The notes under the pieces were generated by a model. That model did no database searches. It was not told the DNA's origin and saw only the letters and a program-made list of their open reading frames with translations. A stretch of 64,000 bases of DNA. Source: Embiotoca jacksoni. Its lineage: Eukaryota; Chordata; Actinopteri; Embiotocidae. The DNA lies in NCBI GenBank assembly GCA_022577435.1, contig JAKOON010000066.1, forward strand, positions 1,576,183 to 1,640,182, in the 5' to 3' direction. Positions 23,223 through 36,056 of this stretch are shown here, in pieces (position 1 is the stretch's first letter; the number at the start of each line of letters is the position of its first letter). Both the position numbers and the translations under genes were made by a program.

Positions 23223-25582
23223 GTGTTTCTGAACAAATTTCTTCAACAGCAAATGGGATACACTGCATGGCCAATGTGGCTTCACTTTGTGTCTGCAATT
23301 AGACAGAAAACAGCATTTCAAGTCTCACTTTCTCAGCCTAATGTAAAACTGCATCACAGCGCCACGGCTTAAACTAAGTGTTTACAAACAAGTTTCATAC
23401 TCAGAACTTTGGCAAATGGGATACACTGCATGGACAAAGTGGTTTCAAGTCACTTTGTGTGGACAATTTCACAGGAAACACAATATTTCAAAAACAGCCT
23501 TATCTCAGTGAGAGAAGCTCAAAAACAGCATAAAACTACTTTACAGTGCCAGGGCTTAAACTAAGTGTTTACTGAGCAGTTTCCTACTCAGAACGATGGG
23601 ATACACTACATGGCCAAAGTGTTTTCAAGTCACTTTGTGTGGACAATTTCACAGGAAACACAATATTTCAAAAACAGCCTTATCTCAGCGAGAGAAGCTC
23701 AAAAACAGCATAAAACTGCTTTACAGTGCCAGTGTTTAAACTAAGTGTTTACTAAACAGTTTCCTACTCAGAACGATGGCAAATGGGATACACTACATGG
23801 CCAACGTGTTTTCAAGTCACTTTGTGTGGACAATTTGACAGGAAACACAATATTTCAAAAACAGCCTTATCTCAGTGAGAGAAGCTCAAAAACAGCATAA
23901 AACTGCTTTACAGTGCCAGGGCTTAAACTAAGTGTTTACTAAACAGTTTCCTACTCAGAATGATGGCAAATGGGATACACTACATAGCCAAAGTGTTTTC
24001 AAGGCACTTTGTGTGGACAATTTGACAGGAAACACAATATTTCAAAAACAGCCTTATCTCAGTGAGAGAAGCTCAAAAACAGCATAAAACGGCTTTACAG
24101 TGACAGGGCTTAAACTAAGTTTTTACAAAGCAGTTTCATTCTCAGAACGATGGCAAATGGGATACACTACATGGCCAAAGTGTTTTCAAGTCACTTTGTG
24201 TTGACAATTTCACAGGAAACACAATGTTTTAAAAACAGCCTTATCTCAGCGATAGAAGCTCAAAAACAGCATAAAACTGCATTACAGTGCCACGACTTAA
24301 ACTAAGTGTTTCTGAACAAATTTCTTCAACAGCAAATGGGATACACTGCATGGCCAATGTGGCTTCACTTTGTGTCTGCAATTAGACAGAAAACAGCATT
24401 TCAAGTCTCACTTTCTCAGCCTAATGTAAAACTGCATCACAGCGCCACGGCTTAAACTAAGTGTTTACAAACAAGTTTCATACTCAGAACTTTGGCAAAT
24501 GGGATACACTGCATGGACAAAGTGGTTTCAAGTCACTTTGTGTGGACAATTTCACAGGAAACACAATATTTCAAAAACAGCCTTATCTCAGTGAGAGAAG
24601 CTCAAAAACAGCATAAAACTACTTTACAGTGCCAGGGCTTAAACTAAGTGTTTACTGAGCAGTTTCCTACTCAGAACGATGGCAAATGGGATACACTACA
24701 TGGCCAAAGTGTTTTCAAGTCACTTTGTGTGGACAATTTCACAGGAAACACAATATTTCAAAAACAGCCTTATCTCAGCGAGAGAAGCTCAAAAACAGCA
24801 TAAAACTGCTTTACAGTGCCAGTGTTTAAACTAAGTGTTTACTAAACAGTTTCCTACTCAGAACGATGACAAATGGGATACACTACATGGCCAAAGTGTT
24901 TTCAAGTCACTTTGTGTGGACAATTTCACAGGAAACACAATATTTCAAAAACAGCCTTATCTCAGTGAGAAAAGCTCAAAAACAGCATAAAACTGGTTTA
25001 CAGTGCCGGGGCTTAAACTAAGTGTTTACTAAACAGTTTCCTACTCAGAACGATGGCAAATGGGATACACTACATGGCCAAAGTGTTTTCAAGTCACTTT
25101 GTGTGGACAATTTGACAGGAAACACAATATTTCAAAAACAGCCTTATCTCAGTGAGAGAAGCTCAAAAACAGCATAAAATGGCTTTATAGTGCCAGGGCT
25201 TAAACTAAGTGTTTACTAAGCAGTTTGCGACTCAGATCGATGGCAAATGGGATACACTACATGGCCAAATTGTTTTCAAGTCACTTTGTGTGGACAATTT
25301 CACAGGAAACACAATATTTCAAAAACAGCCTTATCTCAGCGAGAGAAGCTCAAAAACAGCATAAAACGGCTTTACAGTGACAGGGCTTAAACTAAGTTTT
25401 TACAAAGCAGTTTCGTACTCAGAACGATGGCAAATGGGATACACTACATGGCCAAAGTGTTTTCAAGTCACTTTGTGTGGACAATTTCACAGGAAACACA
25501 ATATTTCAAAAACAGCCTTTTCTCAGTGAGAGAAGCTCAAATACAGCATAAAACTACATATTAATGCCACGGCTTAAACTAA
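21168..25582. repeat. Higher-order repeat, 4,415 bp (24 monomers), copy 1
   Basis: The order is a h c2 g2 f d2 g3 d a c p B e a b f p B e a h g2 f d. The length is explained exactly by 22 A and 2 B monomers minus the 7-bp and 2-bp deletions. Copy 2 follows with no gap. Confidence 0.86.
23223..24305. repeat. Segment 16: B e a b f p (1,083 bp)
   Basis: The a monomer has the 7-bp deletion, b has CCAACGTG, and the p monomer has GTGTTGAC and CCACGAC. Segments 18 and 20 are the same unit. Confidence 0.87.
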
Positions 25583-27637
25583 GTGTTTACTGAGCAGTTT
25601 CCTACTCAGAACGATGGCAAATGGGATACACTACATGGCCAAAGTGTTTTCAAGTCACTTTGTGTGGACAATTTCACAGGAAACACAATATTTCAAAAAC
25701 AGCCTTATCTCAGCGAGAGAAGCTCAAAAACAGCATAAAACTGCTTTACAGTGCCAGTGTTTAAACTAAGTGTTTACTAAACAGTTTCCTACTCAGAACG
25801 ATGACAAATGGGATACACTACATGGCCAAAGTGTTTTCAAGTCACTTTGTGTGGACAATTTCACAGGAAACACAATATTTCAAAAACAGCCTTATCTCAG
25901 TGAGAAAAGCTCAAAAACAGCATAAAACTGGTTTACAGTGCCGGGGCTTAAACTAAGTGTTTACTAAACAGTTTCCTACTCAGAACGATGGCAAATGGGA
26001 TACACTACATGGCCAAAGTGTTTTCAAGTCACTTTGTGTGGACAATTTGACAGGAAACACAATATTTCAAAAACAACCTTATCTCAGTGAGAGAAGCTCA
26101 AAAACAGCATAAAACTGCATATTAATGCCACAGCTTAAACTAAGTGTTTACTGAGCAGTTTCCTACTCAGAACGATGGTAAATGGGATACACTACATGGC
26201 CAAAGTGTTTTCAAGTCACTTTGTGTGGACAATTTCACAGGAAACACAATATTTCAAAAACAGCCTTATCTCAGCGAGAGAAGCTCAAAAACAGCATAAA
26301 ATGGCTTTATAGTGCCAGGGCTTAAACTAAGTGTTTACTAAGCAGTTTGCTACTCAGATCGATGGCAAATGGGATACACTACATGGCCAAATTGTTTTCA
26401 AGTCACTTTGTGTGGACAATTTCACAGGAAACACAATATTTCAAAAACAGCCTTATCTCAGCGAGAGAAGCTCAAAAACAGCATAAAACGGCTTTACAGT
26501 GACAGGGCTTAAACTAAGTTTTTACAAAGCAGTTTCGTACTCAGAACGATGGCAAATGGGATACACTACATGGCCAAAGTGTTTTCAAGTCACTTTGTGT
26601 GGACAATTTCACAGGAAACACAATATTTCAAAAACAGCCTTTTCTCAGTGAGAGAAGCTCAAATACAGCATAAAACTACATATTAATGCCACAGCTTAAA
26701 CTAAGTGTTTACTGAGCAGTTTCCTACTCAGAACGATGGTAAATGGGATACACTACATGGCCAAAGTCTTTTCAAGTCACTTTGTGTGGACAATTTCACA
26801 GGAAACACAATATTTCAAAAACAGCCTTATCTCAGCGAGAGAAGCTCAAAAACAGCGTAAAATGGCATTACAGTGCCAGGGCTTAAACTAAGTGTTTACT
26901 AAGCAGTTTCCTACTCAGATCGATGGCAAATGGGATACACTACATGGCCAAAGTGTTTTCAAGTCACTTTGTGTGGACAATTTCACAGGAAACACAATAT
27001 TTCAAAAACAGCCTTTTCTCAGTGAGAGAAGCTCAAATACAGCATAAAACTACATATTAATGCCACGGCTTAAACTAAGTGTTTACTGAGCAGTTTCCTA
27101 CTCAGAACGATGGCAAATGGGATACACTACATGGCCAAAGTGTTTTCAAGTCACTTTGTGTGGACAATTTCACAGGAAACACAATATTTCAAAAACAGCC
27201 TTATCTCAGCGATAGAAGCTCAAAAACAGCATAAAACTGCTTTACAGTGCCAGTGTTTAAACTAAGTGTTTACTAAACAGTTTCCTACTCAGAACGATGG
27301 CAAATGGGACACTACATGGCCAAAGTGTTTTCAAGTCACTTTGTGTGGACAATTTGACAGGAAACACAATATTTCAAAAACAGCCTTATCTCAGTGAGAG
27401 AAGCTCAAAAACAGCATAAAACTGCATATTAATGCCACGGCTTAAACTAAGTGTTTACTGAGCAGTTTCCTACTCAGAACGATGGCAAATGGGATACACT
27501 ACATGGCCAAAGTGTTTTCAAGTCACTTTGTGTGGACAATTTCACAGGAAACACAATGTTTCAAAAACAGCCTTATCTCAGCGATAGAAGCTCAAAAACA
27601 GCATAAAACTGCATTACAGTGCCACGGCTTAAACTAA
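24306..27637. repeat. Segment 17: B e a h g2 f d a h c2 g2 f d2 g3 d a c p (3,332 bp)
   Basis: The run a-h occurs twice, because the junction between the two 4,415-bp copies lies inside this segment at 25582/25583. The first f has the private head TTTGCGACTCAG. The two-base deletion marker recurs near 27,309. Confidence 0.86.
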
Positions 27638-29997
27638 GTGTTTCTGAACAAATTTCTTCAACAGCAAATGGGATACACTGCATGGCCAATGTGGCTTCAC
27701 TTTGTGTCTGCAATTAGACAGAAAACAGCATTTCAAGTCTCACTTTCTCAGCCTAATGTAAAACTGCATCACAGCGCCACGGCTTAAACTAAGTGTTTAC
27801 AAACAAGTTTCATACTCAGAACTTTGGCAAATGGGATACACTGCATGGACAAAGTGGTTTCAAGTCACTTTGTGTGGACAATTTCACAGGAAACACAATA
27901 TTTCAAAAACAGCCTTATCTCAGTGAGAGAAGCTCAAAAACAGCATAAAACTACTTTACAGTGCCAGGGCTTAAACTAAGTGTTTACTGAGCAGTTTCCT
28001 ACTCAGAACGATGGGATACACTACATGGCCAAAGTGTTTTCAAGTCACTTTGTGTGGACAATTTCACAGGAAACACAATATTTCAAAAACAGCCTTATCT
28101 CAGCGAGAGAAGCTCAAAAACAGCATAAAACTGCTTTACAGTGCCAGTGTTTAAACTAAGTGTTTACTAAACAGTTTCCTACTCAGAACGATGGCAAATG
28201 GGATACACTACATGGCCAACGTGTTTTCAAGTCACTTTGTGTGGACAATTTGACAGGAAACACAATATTTCAAAAACAGCCTTATCTCAGTGAGAGAAGC
28301 TCAAAAACAGCATAAAACTGCTTTACAGTGCCAGGGCTTAAACTAAGTGTTTACTAAACAGTTTCCTACTCAGAATGATGGCAAATGGGATACACTACAT
28401 AGCCAAAGTGTTTTCAAGGCACTTTGTGTGGACAATTTGACAGGAAACACAATATTTCAAAAACAGCCTTATCTCAGTGAGAGAAGCTCAAAAACAGCAT
28501 AAAACGGCTTTACAGTGACAGGGCTTAAACTAAGTTTTTACAAAGCAGTTTCATTCTCAGAACGATGGCAAATGGGATACACTACATGGCCAAAGTGTTT
28601 TCAAGTCACTTTGTGTTGACAATTTCACAGGAAACACAATGTTTTAAAAACAGCCTTATCTCAGCGATAGAAGCTCAAAAACAGCATAAAACTGCATTAC
28701 AGTGCCACGACTTAAACTAAGTGTTTCTGAACAAATTTCTTCAACAGCAAATGGGATACACTGCATGGCCAATGTGGCTTCACTTTGTGTCTGCAATTAG
28801 ACAGAAAACAGCATTTCAAGTCTCACTTTCTCAGCCTAATGTAAAACTGCATCACAGCGCCACGGCTTAAACTAAGTGTTTACAAACAAGTTTCATACTC
28901 AGAACTTTGGCAAATGGGATACACTGCATGGACAAAGTGGTTTCAAGTCACTTTGTGTGGACAATTTCACAGGAAACACAATATTTCAAAAACAGCCTTA
29001 TCTCAGTGAGAGAAGCTCAAAAACAGCATAAAACTACTTTACAGTGCCAGGGCTTAAACTAAGTGTTTACTGAGCAGTTTCCTACTCAGAACGATGGCAA
29101 ATGGGATACACTACATGGCCAAAGTGTTTTCAAGTCACTTTGTGTGGACAATTTCACAGGAAACACAATATTTCAAAAACAGCCTTATCTCAGCGAGAGA
29201 AGCTCAAAAACAGCATAAAACTGCTTTACAGTGCCAGTGTTTAAACTAAGTGTTTACTAAACAGTTTCCTACTCAGAACGATGACAAATGGGATACACTA
29301 CATGGCCAAAGTGTTTTCAAGTCACTTTGTGTGGACAATTTCACAGGAAACACAATATTTCAAAAACAGCCTTATCTCAGTGAGAAAAGCTCAAAAACAG
29401 CATAAAACTGGTTTACAGTGCCGGGGCTTAAACTAAGTGTTTACTAAACAGTTTCCTACTCAGAACGATGGCAAATGGGATACACTACATGGCCAAAGTG
29501 TTTTCAAGTCACTTTGTGTGGACAATTTGACAGGAAACACAATATTTCAAAAACAGCCTTATCTCAGTGAGAGAAGCTCAAAAACAGCATAAAATGGCTT
29601 TATAGTGCCAGGGCTTAAACTAAGTGTTTACTAAGCAGTTTGCGACTCAGATCGATGGCAAATGGGATACACTACATGGCCAAATTGTTTTCAAGTCACT
29701 TTGTGTGGACAATTTCACAGGAAACACAATATTTCAAAAACAGCCTTATCTCAGCGAGAGAAGCTCAAAAACAGCATAAAACGGCTTTACAGTGACAGGG
29801 CTTAAACTAAGTTTTTACAAAGCAGTTTCGTACTCAGAACGATGGCAAATGGGATACACTACATGGCCAAAGTGTTTTCAAGTCACTTTGTGTGGACAAT
29901 TTCACAGGAAACACAATATTTCAAAAACAGCCTTTTCTCAGTGAGAGAAGCTCAAATACAGCATAAAACTACATATTAATGCCACGGCTTAAACTAA
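25583..29997. repeat. Higher-order repeat, 4,415 bp (24 monomers), copy 2
   Basis: It has the same order, length and deletion markers as copy 1. After it the array re-enters the unit at a c p, then repeats with a shorter spacing of about 2,920 bp. Confidence 0.86.
27638..28720. repeat. Segment 18: B e a b f p (1,083 bp)
   Basis: This is the second copy of segment 16, offset 4,415 bp, with the same deletion and p-tail markers. Confidence 0.87.
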
Positions 29998-30555
29998 GTG
30001 TTTACTGAGCAGTTTCCTACTCAGAACGATGGCAAATGGGATACACTACATGGCCAAAGTGTTTTCAAGTCACTTTGTGTGGACAATTTCACAGGAAACA
30101 CAATATTTCAAAAACAGCCTTATCTCAGCGATAGAAGCTCAAAAACAGCATAAAACTGCTTTACAGTGCCAGTGTTTAAACTAAGTGTTTACTAAACAGT
30201 TTCCTACTCAGAACGATGGCAAATGGGACACTACATGGCCAAAGTGTTTTCAAGTCACTTTGTGTGGACAATTTGACAGGAAACACAATATTTCAAAAAC
30301 AGCCTTATCTCAGTGAGAGAAGCTCAAAAACAGCATAAAACTGCATATTAATGCCACGGCTTAAACTAAGTGTTTACTGAGCAGTTTCCTACTCAGAACG
30401 ATGGCAAATGGGATACACTACATGGCCAAAGTGTTTTCAAGTCACTTTGTGTGGACAATTTCACAGGAAACACAATGTTTCAAAAACAGCCTTATCTCAG
30501 CGATAGAAGCTCAAAAACAGCATAAAACTGCATTACAGTGCACGGCTTAAACTAA
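28721..30555. repeat. Segment 19: B e a h g2 f d a c p (1,835 bp)
   Basis: It matches segment 17 through d at 29997, then passes to a c p without the h-to-g3 run. It carries the two-base deletion near 30,229 and lacks one C at 30,541 in the p tail (GTGCACGG). Confidence 0.86.
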
Positions 30556-32708
30556 GTGTTTCTGAACAAATTTCTTCAACAGCAAATGGGATACACTGCA
30601 TGGCCAATGTGGCTTCACTTTGTGTCTGCAATTAGACAGAAAACAGCATTTCAAGTCTCACTTTCTCAGCCTAATGTAAAACTGCATCACAGCGCCACGG
30701 CTTAAACTAAGTGTTTACAAACAAGTTTCATACTCAGAACTTTGGCAAATGGGATACACTGCATGGACAAAGTGGTTTCAAGTCACTTTGTGTGGACAAT
30801 TTCACAGGAAACACAATATTTCAAAAACAGCCTTATCTCAGTGAGAGAAGCTCAAAAACAGCATAAAACTACTTTACAGTGCCAGGGCTTAAACTAAGTG
30901 TTTACTGAGCAGTTTCCTACTCAGAACGATGGGATACACTACATGGCCAAAAGTGTTTTTCAAGTCACTTTGTGTGGACAATTTCACAGGAAACACAATA
31001 TTTCAAAAACAGCCTTATCTCAGCGAGAGAAGCTCAAAAACAGCATAAAACTGCTTTACAGTGCCAGTGTTTAAACTAAGTGTTTACTAAACAGTTTCCT
31101 ACTCAGAACGATGGCAAATGGGATACACTACATGGCCAACTGTTTTCAAGTCACTTTGTGTGGACAATTTGACAGGAAACACAATATTTCAAAAACAGCC
31201 TTATCTCAGTGAGAGAAGCTCAAAAACAGCATAAAACTGCTTTACAGTGCCAGGGCTTAAACTAAGTGTTTACTAAACAGTTTCCTACTCAGAATGATGG
31301 CAAATGGGATACACTACATAGCCAAAGTGTTTTCAAGGCACTTTGTGTGACAATTTGACAGGAAACACAATATTTCAAAAACAGCCTTATCTCAGTGAGA
31401 GAAGCTCAAAAAACAGCATAAAACGGCTTTACAGTGACAGGGCTTAAAACTAAGTTTTTACAAAGCAGTTTCATTCTCAGAACGATGGCAAATGGGATAC
31501 ACTACATGGCCAAAGTGTTTTCAAGTCACTTTGTGTTGACAATTTCACAGGAAACACAATGTTTTAAAAACAGCCTTATCTCAGCGATAGAAGCTCAAAA
31601 ACAGCATAAAACTGCATTACAGTGCCACGACTTAAACTAAGTGTTTCTGAACAAATTTCTTCAACAGCAAATGGGATACACTGCATGGCCAATGTGGCTT
31701 CACTTTGTGTCTGCAATTAGACAGAAAACAGCATTTCAAGTCTCACTTTCTCAGCCTAATGTAAAACTGCATCACAGCGCCACGGCCTTAAACTAAGTGT
31801 TTTACAAACAAGTTTCATACTCAGAACTTTGGCAAATGGGATACACTGCATGGACAAAGTGGTTTCAAGTCACTTTGTGTGGACAATTTCACAGGAAACA
31901 CAATATTTCAAAAACAGCCTTATCTCAGTGAGAGAAGCTCAAAAACAGCATAAAACTACTTTACAGTGCCAGGGCTTAAACTAAGTGTTTACTGAGCAGT
32001 TTCCTACTCAGAACGATGGCAAATGGGATACACTACATGGCCAAAGTGTTTTCAAGTCACTTTGTGTGGACAATTTCACAGGAAACACAATATTTCAAAA
32101 ACAGCCTTATCTCAGCGAGAGAAGCTCAAAAACAGCATAAAACTGCTTTACAGTGCCAGTGTTTAAACTAAGTGTTTACTAAACAGTTTCCTACTCAGAA
32201 CGATGACAAATGGGATACACTACATGGCAAAGTGTTTTCAAGTCACTTTGTGTGGACAATTTCACAGGAAACACAATATTTCAAAAACAGCCTTATCTCA
32301 GTGAGAAAAGCTCAAAAAACAGCATAAAACTGGTTTACAGTGCCGGGGCTTAAACTAAGTGTTTACTAAACAGTTTCCTACTCAGAACGATGGCAAATGG
32401 GATACACTACATGGCCAAAGTGTTTTCAAGTCACTTTGTGTGGACAATTTGACAGGAAAACACAATATTTCAAAAACAGCCTTATCTCAGTGAGAGAAGC
32501 TCAAAAACAGCATAAAATGGCTTTATAGTGCCAGGGCTTAAACTAAGTGTTTACTAAGCAGTTTGCGACTCAGATCGATGGCAAATGGGATACACTACAT
32601 GGCCAAATTGTTTTCAAGTCACTTTGTGTGGACAATTTCCACAGGAAACACAATATTTCAAAAACAGCCTTATCTCAGCGAGAGAAGCTCAAAAACAGCA
32701 TAAAACGG
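30541..32708. other. Cluster of single-base indels, probable consensus error
   Basis: Thirteen one-base gains or losses fall in about 2.2 kb, nearly all in short homopolymers or doubled bases, while most other 2-kb stretches have none or one. Positions are near 30541, 30951, 30960, 31141, 31350, 31414, 31447, 31786, 31801, 32229, 32317, 32460 and 32640, with a further one at 32708. They cut across monomer types and are not shared with sister copies. Confidence 0.7.
30556..31640. repeat. Segment 20: B e a b f p (1,085 bp), indel-rich
   Basis: The order is that of segments 16 and 18, but at least six single-base indels occur in one kilobase. Examples are CCAAAAGTG, GTTTTTCAAG, CCAACTGTT, GTGTGACAATT, CTCAAAAAACAG and CTTAAAACTAAG. 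They look like consensus errors rather than biological variants. Confidence 0.84.
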
Positions 32709-33857
32709 GCTTTACAGTGACAGGGCTTAAACTAAGTTTTTACAAAGCAGTTTCGTACTCAGAACGATGGCAAATGGGATACACTACATGGCCAAAGTGT
32801 TTTCAAGTCACTTTGTGTGGACAATTTCACAGGAAACACAATATTTCAAAAACAGCCTTTTCTCAGTGAGAGAAGCTCAAATACAGCATAAAACTACATA
32901 TTAATGCCACAGCTTAAACTAAGTGTTTACTGAGCAGTTTCCTACTCAGAACGATGGTAAATGGGATACACTACATGGCCAAAGTCTTTTCAAGTCACTT
33001 TGTGTGGACAATTTCACAGGAAACACAATATTTCAAAAACAGCCTTATCTCAGCGAGAGAAGCTCAAAAACAGCGTAAAATGGCATTACAGTGCCAGGGC
33101 TTAAACTAAGTGTTTACTAAGCAGTTTCCTACTCAGATCGATGGCAAATGGGATACACTACATGGCCAAAGTGTTTTCAAGTCACTTTGTGTGGACAATT
33201 TCACAGGAAACACAATATTTCAAAAACAGCCTTTTCTCAGTGAGAGAAGCTCAAATACAGCATAAAACTACATATTAATGCCACGGCTTAAACTAAGTGT
33301 TTACTGAGCAGTTTCCTACTCAGAACGATGGCAAATGGGATACACTACATGGCCAAAGTGTTTTCAAGTCACTTTGTGTGGACAATTTCACAGGAAACAC
33401 AATATTTCAAAAACAGCCTTATCTCAGCGATAGAAGCTCAAAAACAGCATAAAACTGCTTTACAGTGCCAGTGTTTAAACTAAGTGTTTACTAAACAGTT
33501 TCCTACTCAGAACGATGGCAAATGGGATACACTACATGGCCAAAGTGTTTTCAAGTCACTTTGTGTGGACAATTTGACAGGAAACACAATATTTCAAAAA
33601 CAGCCTTATCTCAGTGAGAGAAGCTCAAAAACAGCATAAAACTGCATATTAATGCCACGGCTTAAACTAAGTGTTTACTGAGCAGTTTCCTACTCAGAAC
33701 GATGGCAAATGGGATACACTACATGGCCAAAGTGTTTTCAAGTCACTTTGTGTGGACAATTTCACAGGAAACACAATGTTTCAAAAACAGCCTTATCTCA
33801 GCGATAGAAGCTCAAAAACAGCATAAAACTGCATTACAGTGCCACGGCTTAAACTAA
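31641..33857. repeat. Segment 21: B e a h g2 f d2 g3 d a c p (2,217 bp)
   Basis: The first kilobase continues the indel cluster (GGCCTTAAAC, GTGTTTTACAAAC, TGGCAAAG, CTCAAAAAACAG, GGAAAACAC, TTTCCACAGG, AACGGGCT). After about 32,710 indels stop. The c monomer here lacks the two-base deletion seen in segments 15, 17 and 19. Confidence 0.85.
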
Positions 33858-36056
33858 GTGTTTCTGAACAAATTTCTTCAACAGCAAATGGGATACACTG
33901 CATGGCCAATGTGGCTTCACTTTGTGTCTGCAATTAGACAGAAAACAGCATTTCAAGTCTCACTTTCTCAGCCTAATGTAAAACTGCATCACAGCGCCAC
34001 GGCTTAAACTAAGTGTTTACAAACAAGTTTCATACTCAGAACTTTGGCAAATGGGATACACTGCATGGACAAAGTGGTTTCAAGTCACTTTGTGTGGACA
34101 ATTTCACAGGAAACACAATATTTCAAAAACAGCCTTATCTCAGTGAGAGAAGCTCAAAAACAGCATAAAACTACTTTACAGTGCCAGGGCTTAAACTAAG
34201 TGTTTACTGAGCAGTTTCCTACTCAGAACGGTGGGATACACTACATGGCCAAAGTGTTTTCAAGTCACTTTGTGTGGACAATTTCACAGGAAACACAATA
34301 TTTCAAAAACAGCCTTATCTCAGCGAGAGAAGCTCAAAAACAGCATAAAACTGCTTTACAGTGCCAGTGTTTAAACTAAGTGTTTACTAAACAGTTTCCT
34401 ACTCAGAACGATGGCAAATGGGATACACTACATGGCCAAAGTGTTTTCAAGGCACTTTGTGTGGACAATTTGACAGGAAACACAATATTTCAAAAACAGC
34501 CTTATCTCAGTGAGAGAAGCTCAAAAACAGCATAAAACGGCTTTACAGTGACAGGGCTTAAACTAAGTTTTTACAAAGCAGTTTCATTCTCAGAACGATG
34601 GCAAATGGGATACACTACATGGCCAAAGTGTTTTCAAGTCACTTTGTGTGGACAATTTCACAGGAAACACAATATTTCAAAAACAGCCTTTTCTCAGTGA
34701 GAGAAGCTCAAATACAGCATAATACTACATATTAATGCGACGGCTTAAACTAAGTGTTTACTGAGCAGTTTCCTACTCAGAACGATGGCAAATGGGATAC
34801 ACTACATGGCCAAAGTGTTTTCAAGTCACTTTCTGTGGACAATTTCACAGGAAACACAATATTTCAAAAACAGCCTTATCTCAGCGAGAGAAGCTCAAAA
34901 ACAGCATAAAACTGCTTTACAGTGCAAGTGTTTAAACTAAGTGTTTACTAAACAGTTTCCTACTCAGAATGATGGCAAATGGGATACACTACATAGCCAA
35001 AGTGTTTTCAAGGCACTTTGTGTGGACAATTTCACAGGAAACACAATATTTCAAAAACAGCCTTATCTCAGCGAGAGAAGCTCAAAAACAGCATAAAACG
35101 GCTTTACAGTGACAGGGCTTAAACTAAGTTTTTACAAAGCAGTTTCATTCTCAGAACGATGGCAAATGGGATACACTACATGGCCAAAGTGTTTTCAAGT
35201 CACTTTGTGTGGACAATTTCACAGGAAACACAATATTTCAAAAACAGCCTTTTCTCAGTGAGAGAAGCTCAAATACAGCATAATACTACATATTAATGCG
35301 ACGGCTTAAACTAAGTGTTTACTAAACAGTTTCCTACTCAGAATGATGGCAAATGGGATACACTACATAGCCAAAGTGTTTTCAAGGCACTTTGTGTGGA
35401 CAATTTCACAGGAAACACAATATTTCAAAAACAGCCTTATCTCAGCGAGAGAAGCTCAAAAACAGCATAAAACGGCTTTACAGTGACAGGGCTTAAACTA
35501 AGTTTTTACAAAGCAGTTTCATTCTCAGAACGATGGCAAATGGGATACACTACATGGCCAAAGTGTTTTCAAGTCACTTTGTGTGGACAATTTCACAGGA
35601 AACACAATATTTCAAAAACAGCCTTATCTCAGCGATAGAAGCTCAAAAACAGCATAAAACTGCTTTACAGTGCCAGTGTTTAAACTAAGTGTTTACTAAA
35701 CAGTTTCCTACTCAGAACGATGGCAAATGGGATACACTACATGGCCAAAGTGTTTTCATTTGTGTGGACAATTTGACAGGAAACACAATATTTCAAAAAC
35801 AGCCTTATCTCAGTGAGAGAAGCTCAAAAACAGCATAAAACTGCATATTAATGCCACGGCTTAAACTAAGTGTTTACTGAGCAGTTTCCTACTCAGAACG
35901 ATGGCAAATGGGATACACTACATGGCCAAAGTGTTTTCAAGTCACTTTGTGTGGACAATTTCACAGGAAACACAATGTTTCAAAAACAGCCTTATCTCAG
36001 CGATAGAAGCTCAAAAACAGCATAAAACTGCATTACAGTGCCACGGCTTAAACTAA
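33858..36056. repeat. Segment 22: B e a f d3 a2 f d3 f a c p (2,199 bp)
   Basis: The a monomer has the 7-bp deletion and ACGGTGGG. The f at 34380-34566 joins an ACGATGG, CCAAAG head to CAAGGC and TTTGACAGG, so a b monomer appears to have been lost by intramonomer exchange. The c monomer near 35,757 lacks AGTCAC (six bases). Confidence 0.85.
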
